Shown one piece after another: positions 17,237-26,800 of a stretch of DNA of 64,000 nt (position 1 is its first letter; the number at the start of each line of letters is the position of its first letter). The translations under genes were made by a program, and so were the position numbers. The notes under the pieces are model-generated. The model was not told the origin of the DNA. It ran no database searches and worked only from the letters and a program-made list of their open reading frames with translations. Source of the stretch: Pirellulaceae bacterium (GTDB taxonomy: Bacteria; Planctomycetota; Planctomycetia; Pirellulales; Pirellulaceae); contig JAGYIQ010000003.1 in the NCBI GenBank assembly GCA_018402565.1, positions 124,001-188,000 of the forward strand. The letters run 5' to 3'.

Positions 17237-17490
17237 CTACCCGTACCCGGACTCGTACTCGAATTCTTGCTCGTACCCACACTCGTAATCAACCCCGATG
17301 AATCGGGAGGGTAGTCGTACTCGTGCTGGTACTCGTACTCGAATTTTAATTCGTCATCTTGCTCGACCCCATACTCGTACCCAACCGCGATGAATCGGGA
17401 TGGTACTCGTACTCTTAAGCTGATTTGAAGGCGAGTACGAGTACGAGTACCGCCACAGGCTGATTACGAGTACGAGTCGCCCGTCGCCTG
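17237..17490. repeat. GTACTC hexamer tracts changing strand
   Basis: From about 17237 to 17415 the plus strand carries broken runs of ACTCGTACTCG. From 17430 to 17490 the same hexamer appears reversed (GAGTACGAGTACGAGTAC). The two halves can pair as a long imperfect hairpin centred near 17425. Further tracts lie at 18653-18667, 18937-18980, 19003-19017 and 19379-19430. A palindrome with CGATGAATCGGGA recurs at 17297, 17389 and 18638. No gene is seen here. Confidence 0.8.
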
Positions 17491-17525
17491 AACCATTTAA
17501 GGCAAAAACCCATGAACGGTTGCGA

Positions 17526-17915
17526 GTTGATTTTTCCCGACTGACACGCGAATTTGCCGTCCGATTCAAGGCAATCTGGCAAAAACACGGCGTTTTCCCG
17601 TCAATCGAAACGCTTGACGCGTTCCGCTACGGAAAAATCAACCCGCATTTTGGGCTTGTTGATTTTTCCCGACTTGCTCGCGACCTCGCCGCCCGCCTCA
17701 AGGAAATCTCGCGAACACAGGAGGTTTCCGCCTCAATCGAAACGCTTGACGCGTTCCGCTACGGAAAAATCAACCCGCATTTTGGGCTTGTTGATTTTTC
17801 CAGACTTGCACGCGAATTTGCCGTCCGATTCAAGGCAATCTGGCAAAAACACTGCGTTTTCCCGTCAATCGAAACGCTTGACGCGTTCCGCTACGGAAAA
17901 ATCAACCCGCCCTTG
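17526..17915 (+). repeat. 132-bp direct repeat, three in-frame copies
   Basis: Copies begin at 17526, 17658 and 17790 (exact spacing 132 bp). Each encodes a 44-residue unit such as VDFSRLAREFAVRFKAIWQK followed by SIETLDAFRYGKINP. The unit is a multiple of three, so an open frame of about 165 codons spans the copies. There is no convincing ribosome site, and degenerate copies at 19445-19795 contain stops, so I treat it as a DNA repeat that happens to be open. A small repetitive protein cannot be excluded. Confidence 0.8.
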
Positions 17916-18016
17916 AGCGGTTTCGCTACAATGGACGGGGCCAGGCCGGGGCTGTCCTGCTTCCCTAGCTTAGCAGCTGGTCGAATCCGCGGATATCGTC
18001 CCCCCCGAGGTTGAAG

Positions 18017-18595
18017 ATGTCGACATGGTGGCAGCAATGGACCCGGCGACTGCAGCTTTCCAGCCACCGAGTGTGGCAGGTGGGCGGGGCGTGTGGCTCC
18101 GCGGCCAGCGCGGCGATCCGTCAAATGCTGGCGGCGATCTGGGGCGAGAACGTCGCGGTGCGGCCGAGCAGGGCGTCCAACGGGAGTGGTGCGGCGACCC
18201 CCAAACACGAGTCGCTGGGGTATCGCGGGGAATTGGCCGCGGCCGACTACCTGCGGCAACAGGGCTACCAAATCGTCTGCCACAGCTTTCAGGCCGGCGA
18301 TGGGGAGCTGGACTTGGTGGCCCTGGACGGGGAGGTCGTCGTCTATGTCGAGGTCAAGACTTTGCAGCGGCCGGGCAGTCGCCCGGAAGCGGCCGTGCAT
18401 TACCACAAACGACGCCAACTGATCCGCTTGGCTCGGGTGTTTGCCGCCAGCCGCGGGCTGTTGCACCACACCAGCCGGTTCGATGTCGTGGCCGTCGTTT
18501 GGCCGGATCCCGCACAGCCTCCGCTGATCCGTCATCATCGGCATGCCTTTCGCGGCGACGACGATGCGCGGGGGGTCTATCGCCGCGACCATTGA
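18017..18595 (+). CDS. YraN/UPF0102 family nuclease-fold protein
   Basis: A 192-residue protein. The C-terminal part (from about residue 65) is a full YraN domain: LGYRGELAAADYLRQQGYQI, then GDGELDLVALDG and VVVYVEVKTLQRP. This is the restriction-endonuclease-like E...D...ExK core, so a nuclease or Holliday-junction-related role is possible; in most bacteria the role is unproven. The N-terminal 60 residues are an extension absent from the usual 110-130-aa family members. The ATG at 18017 has GAGG upstream; a TTG at 18011 is possible. It is isolated between two repeat-rich stretches. Confidence 0.88.
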   Translation: MSTWWQQWTRRLQLSSHRVWQVGGACGSAASAAIRQMLAAIWGENVAVRPSRASNGSGAATPKHESLGYRGELAAADYLRQQGYQIVCHSFQAGDGELDLVALDGEVVVYVEVKTLQRPGSRPEAAVHYHKRRQLIRLARVFAASRGLLHHTSRFDVVAVVWPDPAQPPLIRHHRHAFRGDDDARGVYRRDH

Positions 18596-18705
18596 GAAGG
18601 TGCGTCAAAGTTCACGGCCTTCCGTCGCAAACCATCCCGATGAATCGGGATTGAGTACGAGTACGAGCCCTGCTCCGGCATTTGACCATCAAGGTCGTTT
18701 TTTTG

Positions 18706-18873
18706 GGGGAACACTAATCGACGCTAATCGACACTAATCCCCCAACGACCAAGGCCTTTTATTTTCCACTGCCTTGTCCTCTTGCTCCCAGTTGCTGCCT
18801 TTCCAGCTTTTACCCCTCAATAGTATTCTGGGTAACGCAGATGAGTGTTGATTAGCGGAGATTAGTGTTCCCC
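18706..18873. repeat. Hairpin element, copy 1
   Basis: 34-bp terminal inverted repeats lie at 18706-18739 and 18840-18873. The left begins GGGGAACACTAATCGACGCT and the right ends GGAGATTAGTGTTCCCC; about 30 of 34 positions pair. Each arm itself holds three CTAATC/GATTAG steps about ten bases apart, resembling binding sites for an iterated protein. The centre (about 100 bp) encodes nothing. The flanking sequences are shared with copy 2 at 19057-19224. Confidence 0.82.
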
Positions 18874-19056
18874 TTCTCCTTCTTTCTCTGCGTCCCTCCC
18901 CGCCATTCGCCATGAACAATCTGTGTCGCTGGCGATCTTACTCGTACTCAGCCTTTGGCGCTACTCGTACTCGTACTCGAAAATCGGGCATCAAGGCAAT
19001 TGCGAGGACGAGGACGAGCCATGCTCCGGCGTTTGACCATCATGGTCATTTTTTTT

Positions 19057-19224
19057 CGGGAACACTGATCGACGCTAATCGGCACTAATCCTCCAGCGAC
19101 CAAGGCCTTTTATTTTCCACTGCCTCGTCCTCTTGCTCCCAGTTACTGCCTCTCCAACTTTCACCCCTTGGTAGTCTCGTGGGTAACGCAGATTAGTGTT
19201 GATTAGCGGAGATTAGTGTTCCCC
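19057..19224. repeat. Hairpin element, copy 2
   Basis: This is a direct repeat of 18706-18873, about 350 bp downstream, in the same orientation and of equal length. The arms are 19057-19090 and 19191-19224. The interior is about 85-90% identical (CGACCAAGGCCTTTTATTTT is shared), and the similarity continues into flanking CTCCGGC(A/G)TTTGACCATCA. The 1.2 kb from 18596 to 19818 therefore contains repeats and no credible gene. Confidence 0.82.
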
Positions 19225-19444
19225 ATCCCCGCGTTTGCTTTTTTTTTCTCAGCGTCCTTATCTTCCCCTCTTGGGGTGTCCCTCTTCACCGCATGTGGCT
19301 ACAAACGGCGGTTGACACTGGCTACCGTGCTCGTGCGCGGCTTGCGGCGGCACTCGCATTCGAATCGGGCTACAAGTTGAGGACGAGGACGAGTACCATT
19401 TCATTGAGGACGAGTCGGAGGACGAGGACAAAGACGAACCGTTA

Positions 19445-19795
19445 CCTGTTTCCAGACTTGCTCTCGAAAACGTTGCCGGATTCAATAACATCGTGCGAAA
19501 ACATGGTGTTTCCGACCCAATCAAAATGCTTGACGCATTCCGCTACTGAAAAATCCGCCTACCCTTGAGGGCTGGTTGATGTTTCCAGACTTGCAAGCGA
19601 AGTAGCGGCTCGCCGCAAGAAAATCGGTCGAAAATGCGGCGTTTCCGACCCAATCGAAATGCTTGAGGGCTTGTTGATTTTTCCAGACTTACATGCGAAG
19701 TTGCCGTCCGATTCAAGGAAATCGAGCAAAAACATGGCGTTTTCCCATCAACCGAAACGCTTGACGCGTTCCGCTACAGAAAAATCAACCAGCCC
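19445..19795. repeat. Degenerate copies of the 132-bp repeat
   Basis: Three diverged copies, including CTTGACGCATTCCGCTAC(T)GA and ATTTTTCCAGACTTACATGC, correspond to 17526-17915. One is shortened, and several carry stop codons (for example CGCTACTGA). The last copy ends about 20 bp before the sulfatase start codon. The two sets bracket yraN. Confidence 0.75.
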
Positions 19796-19818
19796 CCCCA
19801 GTCACTGAGGAACTCCCG

Positions 19819-21438
19819 ATGAATCAACGACCCCGTGTGGCCTCGGCCGCCCAGTTTTTCGTCAGGCCCTGTCGGCCGGCCGCGATCGAGCGACCCGCAT
19901 GGCAGCGGCGGTGTGTGCTGGGGTTTGTGTTGGCCTGGTCGATGGTCTTCGCTTGGCAGTCGACCGACGCGGCTCGGGTATTGGCCCAGCAGCCCACGCG
20001 AGCGGATCAAGTCGAGCGGCCCAACATTGTGCTGATCTTTATTGACGACATGGGCTATGCGGACATTGAGCCCTTCGGCGAGCCGCCGTACAAGACGCCG
20101 CACTTGAATCAATTGGCCGCTCAGGGGCGGCGGTTCACCGACTGTTTGGTATCCTCGGCGGTCTGCTCGTCCTCGCGAGCGGCCTTGCTGACGGGCTGTT
20201 ATCACCAGCGGCTAAGCATCGATGGGGCATTGGGTCCCCGCAGCGAGATTGGCTTGCACCCCAGCGAGACCACGCTGGCCGATCTCTGTCGCCAACAGGG
20301 TTACGCCACGGGCTGTTTCGGCAAGTGGCACCTGGGGCATCATCCGCAGTTCCTGCCCACGAACCAAGGTTTTGATGTCTACTTCGGTATTCCGTACAGC
20401 AACGACATGTGGCCGCTGCATCCAGAGAATGTGGCTCGATTGCAACGCGATCCCTCGCTTCCGTCCGCTTGGCCACCCTTGCCGTTGCTGCGCTCGCAGG
20501 CCGCCGGACAGGTCGAGATCCTGAACGCCGACATGCAGCCGGCCGACCAGGAGCAGATGACGCGGCAGTTCACCGAGGCGGCGGTGCAGTTCATTCGCGA
20601 CAATCGTCAGCGGCCCTTTTTTGTCTACCTGCCACATCCGATGGTGCATGTGCCGTTGTACGTCTCGCCCGAGTTCGCCGGCCGCAGCGGGGCGGGGCTG
20701 TTCGGCGACGCGGTCGTGGAGGTGGACTGGTCGGTCGGCCAGATCCTGTCGGTGCTCCGCGAGCTGAGCTTGGAGGAGAATACCTTGGTCATTTTCACCA
20801 GCGACAACGGACCGTGGCTGTCGTACGGCGACCATGCCGGCTCGGCCGCCCCGTTGCGTGAGGGCAAGGGGACGATGTTCGAGGGGGGCTGTCGCGTGCC
20901 GACGCTGATGCAATGGCCGGGTCGCATTCCAGCGGGCAGCACCTGCGACCAGCTGTGCTCGACGATCGACTTTTTGCCCACGATCGCCGGCTTGATCGGA
21001 GCGGATCTGCCCGAACGACCACTCGACGGCCGAGACATCCGCGACCTGTTGCTGGGAGGAGCGGACGCTCGCTCGCCGCACGAACACCTGTTTCTGTTCT
21101 ACAATCCCGGCTCATTGCATGCGGTCCGCACCCCGCGTTGGAAGCTGCACTTGCCGCATCCCTACCGGACCCTGAACGGCCGTCCGGGCGGCAGCGATGG
21201 CCAACCGGTGGCCTACGATCAGGCCCGCACCGAGTTGGCCTTGTACGATCTGTCGGTCGACGTGGCCGAGACCACCGACGTGCAGGCCCAGCATCCCGAG
21301 GTGGTGGCGGAGCTGTTGGCCGCGGCCCAACAGGCGCGTGAGCAATTGGGCGACCAATTGACCGGCGTGCAGGGGACAGAGGTCCGCCCAGCGGGTAAAA
21401 TGCAGCCGGGGGACGCGCGGCTGATCTGGGAGAAGTAA
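19819..21438 (+). CDS. Sulfatase (arylsulfatase A-like), atypical active-site motif
   Basis: A 539-residue sulfatase with a signal or anchor segment at about 31-56, so probably exported. The N-terminal metal site is IVLIFIDDMGYAD (Asp76, Asp77), and FTSDNG (Asp329, Asn330) completes it. The residue to be converted to formylglycine is Cys116 in VCSSSRAALLTG. The usual motif is C-x-P/A-x-R; here the third position is Ser, which may reduce or change maturation. The product would hydrolyse sulfate esters, perhaps of algal polysaccharides. The start has GAGGA eight bases upstream. The stop is four bases before the next gene, which suggests an operon. Confidence 0.92.
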   Translation: MNQRPRVASAAQFFVRPCRPAAIERPAWQRRCVLGFVLAWSMVFAWQSTDAARVLAQQPTRADQVERPNIVLIFIDDMGYADIEPFGEPPYKTPHLNQLAAQGRRFTDCLVSSAVCSSSRAALLTGCYHQRLSIDGALGPRSEIGLHPSETTLADLCRQQGYATGCFGKWHLGHHPQFLPTNQGFDVYFGIPYSNDMWPLHPENVARLQRDPSLPSAWPPLPLLRSQAAGQVEILNADMQPADQEQMTRQFTEAAVQFIRDNRQRPFFVYLPHPMVHVPLYVSPEFAGRSGAGLFGDAVVEVDWSVGQILSVLRELSLEENTLVIFTSDNGPWLSYGDHAGSAAPLREGKGTMFEGGCRVPTLMQWPGRIPAGSTCDQLCSTIDFLPTIAGLIGADLPERPLDGRDIRDLLLGGADARSPHEHLFLFYNPGSLHAVRTPRWKLHLPHPYRTLNGRPGGSDGQPVAYDQARTELALYDLSVDVAETTDVQAQHPEVVAELLAAAQQAREQLGDQLTGVQGTEVRPAGKMQPGDARLIWEK

Positions 21439-21442
21439 GCGA

Positions 21443-23791
21443 ATGACGATGCGAACCAACCGCGGCCACGGTCACTGTCAAAGTCACGGGCACGGCCATA
21501 GTCAGGGGCACGGGCACGGCCATAGTCACGGTCACGGGTACGGCCATAGTCCTGGACAGGGCCAGGGTCAGGGGCACGGCCAGGGTCAGGGCCGCTTCTT
21601 GGCTGGGCGATTGATGGTCTGGGCCTTGCTGGGGTTGAATCTGCTCAGCGGGTCCTCGGCGTGGGGGCAGGAGAACCACTTCGCGGAGGTGATTGCGGCC
21701 GCTCAGCAGCGCATGGTCAAGGTCTCGGGCGCGAAGGCGGGCAATGTCGACGGCTACGCCAGCGGGATGATCGTCTCAGACGATGGCAAGGTGCTGACCA
21801 CGCAGGGCGTGTTCTTGGATGGCAATCAAGTGCAAGTCATTCTGCCGGACGGACGGCTGGTGCCCGCCACGGTTTTGCGGCGCGATCGCAGCTTGCAGTT
21901 GGCGTTGTTGGATGTGGCGTTGCCAACCCCCGAGTACTTCGACTTGGAGCAGTCCGCGCCGGCGCGGCAGGGCGACTGGGTGGTGGCCGTCTCCAACGCG
22001 TTCAAAGTGGCCGACAAGGATGAGCCGCTGAGTGTGATGATGGGCGTGGTGTCGTTGCAGACCAGCATCGATGCGCGGCTGAACGACCGCGATGTGGCTT
22101 ATTCGGGGCCGCTGATCTTGATCGATGCGATCACCAGCAACCCGGGCGCGGCGGGCGGCGCGGTTTTGGACGGTTCCGGTCGCTTGGTGGGCACGATCGG
22201 CCGGATCATCAACAGCAGCGACACCAACACGCGACTGAACTACGCCGTGCCCGTTGGCGAGATTCGCCGTTTCGTACAAGGGGGCAGCGAGACAACTGAG
22301 ACTGGGGCAGCCGTGTCGCCGGCCGCCGGTCAACCGTTGGAACTGGGGCTGAAAATCTTTACGCTCAGCGGACGTGCGGCGCCACCTTACGTCGATCGCG
22401 TCACGCCCGGCGGCTTGGCTCAGCAAGCTGGCATTCAAGCCGATGACTTGGTTGTGTCGGTGGCCGGTGAAAAGGTCAACAGTGTCAGCCAATACCAAGC
22501 GGCCGTGGCCAAATTGACCACCGATCAAGAAGTCGTCCTGGTGGTGGCCCGAAAAAATGAGTTGATTCGCGCCTTGATCCCAGCTACAAAAACTCCAGAA
22601 AACGACATAAAACCTAGCGATACCCTCGCGATCGGTGACACCAACGCCACTGGGGATCGGCGGGGGACGGACGAGACAAGCCAGGCTCAAACAAGCCCAG
22701 CTCAAACAAACCCGGCTCCAAAGACACAAGTGGAGACCGGATCGGAGGTGGCTGCACCAGCCGAGACGACTCCGGGGGAGTTGGGGGCCGAGCCGCGGGC
22801 GGGGGATGTCTGGTCGGTATCTCCGCTGGCTCGGGCGGCGTTGGAGCGGATTCGACCGAGTCTGGTGACGATCGAGTCGTTTGGTGGGATCACGACCACA
22901 ACCGGGGTCATTGGCGGGATTCGCCAACAGGGCGAGGGGAACACGACCGGCTTGATCATTGGACCGGATGGTTTGGTGGTCACCAGCTTATTCAACTTCG
23001 TGCGACAGCCGCGGATCATCACGGTGATTTTGGCGGATGGACAGCGGAAGATGGCTACGATGTTGGGGCGGGACTTGAGTCGCAATTTGTGTTTGCTGCA
23101 ATTACAGGATGTCGCGAACCTGCCGACGCCCGAGTGGGTCCCACTTCCCGAGGTGGCGGTGGGGCAGTACGCGATCAGTCTGGGGGTGGGTTATGGGGAT
23201 ACGCAACCGGCGATTTCGGTGGGTGTGATCAGCGCGTTGAATCGGATTGGCGGGCGGGCCTTGCAGACTGATGCCAACATCAGCCCCGCGAATTATGGCG
23301 GGCCGTTGGTCGACTTGGAGGGGCGAGTGTTTGGCATCTGCGTGCCGCTGAGTCCTGGGGGGCTTTCGTCCAGTGCGGGTGTGGAGTGGTACGACTCGGG
23401 GATTGGCTTTGCCGTCTCGCTCTCGGGCATGGAGTCATGGATCGAGCAGCTGCGGCGTGGCGAGGACATTTTCCCTGGCATCATCGGCGTTACGGTGACG
23501 GAGAACCCGACGGGGCCTGGCTTGCGAGTGGTGCGGACGATTCCCAATTCTGCGGCCACGCAGGCGGGCCTGCAACCGGACGATGTTTTGCTGGCGGTCG
23601 ACGATCAGGTTCTGTTGTCGCAGGCCGATTTATTACAATGGGTCAAGCGGCGCAGCAGTGGCGAGCGACTCCGCTTGCAACGGCAACGTGGCGACGAAGT
23701 CCTCGAAGTTGAAGTTGTATTGACCCCTCATCCGGACAGCCAGCCCAAAAGCTTGATTCCCGGGCTGCCACCGCTCGAAGAGTTGCGTTAA
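21443..23791 (+). CDS. Double trypsin-fold/PDZ protein without catalytic residues (pseudoprotease)
   Basis: The 782-residue protein has two DegP-like trypsin folds, each followed by a PDZ domain (PDZ1 about 290-370; PDZ2 about 675-770). In both folds the triad is gone. In domain 1, VLTNAHVV-like becomes VLTTQGVF (His to Gly122), the Asp position is Gln152 in SLQLALLDV, and GNSGG becomes GAAGG (Ala237). In domain 2 the positions are Phe517, Asn548 and Tyr618 (ANYGG). A signal-like segment (MVWALLGLNLLSGSSAWGQ) starts at residue 58. It is preceded by a tract of HGHG/GQGQ repeats; ATG 21614 is therefore an alternative start. It is likely a peptide-binding scaffold in the cell envelope. Confidence 0.85.
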   Translation: MTMRTNRGHGHCQSHGHGHSQGHGHGHSHGHGYGHSPGQGQGQGHGQGQGRFLAGRLMVWALLGLNLLSGSSAWGQENHFAEVIAAAQQRMVKVSGAKAGNVDGYASGMIVSDDGKVLTTQGVFLDGNQVQVILPDGRLVPATVLRRDRSLQLALLDVALPTPEYFDLEQSAPARQGDWVVAVSNAFKVADKDEPLSVMMGVVSLQTSIDARLNDRDVAYSGPLILIDAITSNPGAAGGAVLDGSGRLVGTIGRIINSSDTNTRLNYAVPVGEIRRFVQGGSETTETGAAVSPAAGQPLELGLKIFTLSGRAAPPYVDRVTPGGLAQQAGIQADDLVVSVAGEKVNSVSQYQAAVAKLTTDQEVVLVVARKNELIRALIPATKTPENDIKPSDTLAIGDTNATGDRRGTDETSQAQTSPAQTNPAPKTQVETGSEVAAPAETTPGELGAEPRAGDVWSVSPLARAALERIRPSLVTIESFGGITTTTGVIGGIRQQGEGNTTGLIIGPDGLVVTSLFNFVRQPRIITVILADGQRKMATMLGRDLSRNLCLLQLQDVANLPTPEWVPLPEVAVGQYAISLGVGYGDTQPAISVGVISALNRIGGRALQTDANISPANYGGPLVDLEGRVFGICVPLSPGGLSSSAGVEWYDSGIGFAVSLSGMESWIEQLRRGEDIFPGIIGVTVTENPTGPGLRVVRTIPNSAATQAGLQPDDVLLAVDDQVLLSQADLLQWVKRRSSGERLRLQRQRGDEVLEVEVVLTPHPDSQPKSLIPGLPPLEELR

Positions 23792-23819
23792 GTCGATTCT
23801 CCTATTTTCAGTGACGTGC

Positions 23820-26800
23820 ATGTTGACAGAACAGACCACGGCGGCCGCGTTGGCGGACGTCTTGCGCCAGTACGATTTGGGCCAGTACGTCGACGCGTAT
23901 CACGTGGGCACCGCGGCCCTGGGTCCGTTGGAACATTGGCCGGGCATTCCTGGACGGGTGCTGGCCGGGCGTTTGGCCTACAACCTGGGTGGCCAACGCT
24001 GGGGCAAGCTCTGGCACTTGCGGTTGTGTCGCGAGTTTCCGGACCATGGTGATTTGCTGTTCTACCAGCACTTGATGACCCTGTCATACTCAGGGGCGCT
24101 GGAGGCATGGCGGCAGATGGTGCACGTCGGGTTGCCCGAGTTCTTGGACGCCAACCAACGAGCCGAACTGTTGTCGCTGCGGGCGCAGGTGTTGACCTCG
24201 TTGCGTGATTTTGAGGCGGCTCAGCGAGATATCGACGAGGCGTTGACGTTGGTGCCAGACCATCTGTGGGTGCTGGTCGAGCAGCATTCCTTGTTGGCAG
24301 CGCGGGATCGACGCGAGGAGGCTTTGACGGCGACGGCTCGAGCCATGGAGCTGCGTCCCTACTATCGCCCGGCGGTGCAACTGCACGCCTACGAGTTGAT
24401 GCAACTGAATCGGGACGACGAGGCCGAGGACCTGTTGCGACGGGCCGCGACCCACAATCAAACGGGCGACCTGTGGGGCCAATTGGCCGCGCTCTACAGC
24501 GAGACGCGCCGCTTCGATCAGGTGGCCGAGTGTTTGGACCGCGCGGAGGCGCTGTACCTGCTGTTGGAGCGGGACAAGGGACTGCAACGTTGGCTGGCCA
24601 GCCGTCGGTCGGAGCTGGCCTATCGCCGCGGGGACTACGCCCAGGCGATCGCCTTGGCGGAACGTATCCCGTCGCCCTACTATCGTTCGATCGTGCAATC
24701 CTTGCGGGACGCCAGTGAGCGTCCGGCCGAGGAGACGCGAGACGTGTTGTTGGACGTCCGCTTTGTACGACAGCATCACTTGACCTGTGCACCCGCCACA
24801 CTCAGCGCCCTGGCCACGTACTGGCAGCACCCGGTCGATCATGTCGATTTGGCGCAGTCGATTTGTTATGACGGAACGCCGGCGCATGAGGAGCGGCACT
24901 GGGCCGAGCAGCAGGGATTCGTGACCCGAGAATTCCGGGTGACCTGGGAAAATGCCCAGCAATTGATCGATCTCGGCATCCCCTTTACCTTGACCACGGT
25001 GGGTCCACAGATGGGGCACTTGCAGCCGGTCATCGGTTACGACAGCCGCCGCGGCGTGTTATTGGTACGAGATCCCGGTGAGCGACATCACATCGAGTAT
25101 CGCGGTCAAGAGCTGTTGGAGCATTTTAACGCCACGGGACCGCGCGGCATGGCCCTGGTCCCGGCCGACCAAGCCGAGCGTTTGTCCAACTTGGCGTTGG
25201 ACGACAGTGCCCAGTACGATCTGTTGCATCGCCTGCACCGTGCGCTGCACGATCATCAGCGACAAGCCGCCGCCGACTGCCTGCAGCAACTGGAGGCACT
25301 GGACCCAGAACATCGCTTGACCTTGCATGGCCGCGCCAGCCTGGCGTTTTACGATCAGGATCGAGTGCGGCAGCTGCGAGCGGTCGAGGCTTTGGCGGAG
25401 CGTTTTCCCAAAGATGTCAACCAGCAATTGGTGCGTTTGTCTTTGCTGCGTGAGCTGGGACGGCGGGCGGATTACATGCAACAACTGCGGAAGCTGTGTG
25501 ATGACTTGGAGGCCTCGCCGATTTTCTGGCGAATGCTGGCCCTGGAGTTGTTGGAAGACCAGCGGGCGTTGTCGGAGGCCGGGCACTGGGTGCAGCGCGT
25601 CCTGCGGGAGCAACAGAGCGCTGAGGACCTGCGGTTGGCGAGTCGTTATTTCTGGCGGCAGCAGCAACGCGTGTTGGCGGTGCAGGTCATGCGATTGGCG
25701 GCCCTGTCGGACCAACGCGATGAGTCCTTGGCAGCGGACTATTTTGGTTTGGCGCGTTCCAACGGTGAGACAGAAGCGGGGTTGGAGTTCCTCCGCCAGC
25801 GTCATGCAACCTTGGGCCCCCAATCGACCGGGCCGACCTACACCTATGTGTGGGCGTTGGAAACTTGCGATCGATACGAATCGGCCGATCGGGCGTTGGG
25901 CGAGAGCTTGAGCTGGCGACCGCAGGATAGTGACAGTCTGCTCAATGCGGCCCAGTTCTATCTGGGTTGGGGCCGAGCCGAGGAGGCGCAGGCTTTGCTG
26001 CAGGCCGCGGAACCGATTGCCCATCGGACGCGGTGGCTCAACATCGCCGCTCGTTACGCCATGCTGTTCGAGGACATGGCCACGCAGGAGTCGCGTTATC
26101 GGCAAGCGCTCGAGTTACAGCCGCTGAACATGAGCTTTGTGCAGGCGCTGTGGGAGGTACTGGGCGATCGCCAGGGCAGTGAAGCGGCCCTGGCGTTTCT
26201 GGAGGATTATTTACAGAGATTTCCAGAACATTACGAATTACGGCAAATTTGGATCGGCCTGCTCCGCCGCGACGATCTAACCTCGCGGTGGGTGCCGGAA
26301 CTGCAACGGATGCTGGAATTGCATCCCGAGGACCCGTGGGCGCTGCGTGAAATGGCGGCCGTGTTGATCGAGTTGCACCGGCCGCAGGAAGCCCTGGAGT
26401 TCGCCGAGCAGGCGTTGGCCATCGAACCGCACGTGCCCGCCTCCTGGACGATGCGTGCCATGGCTCGACTGCGCTCGGGACAACGAGACCTGGCCTTGGC
26501 CGACTTCGAACAGTCGTTGATCCAGTCGATCGATTGGGAGTCGGGCTTCCAAGGTTGGTTCGATGCCTGCGAAAGCCGCGAAGAGCGTGTGCGGGTCCTG
26601 GAGGTCGTGCAACGCGAACTGTCGTCGCAGGTCGTGACGGGCGACTTGCTGCTGACGCTGATCGATCATGTGCAGCCCACGTTGGACGACGCCGCCAGCC
26701 TGCAGCTGTTCCGCGACATGCACGCGGCGCGGCCCGACCTGTTTCAAAGTTGGTTGGCCCTGATCGAAATGTTGCGGCGGCAGGACGAGTTGGACGAAGC

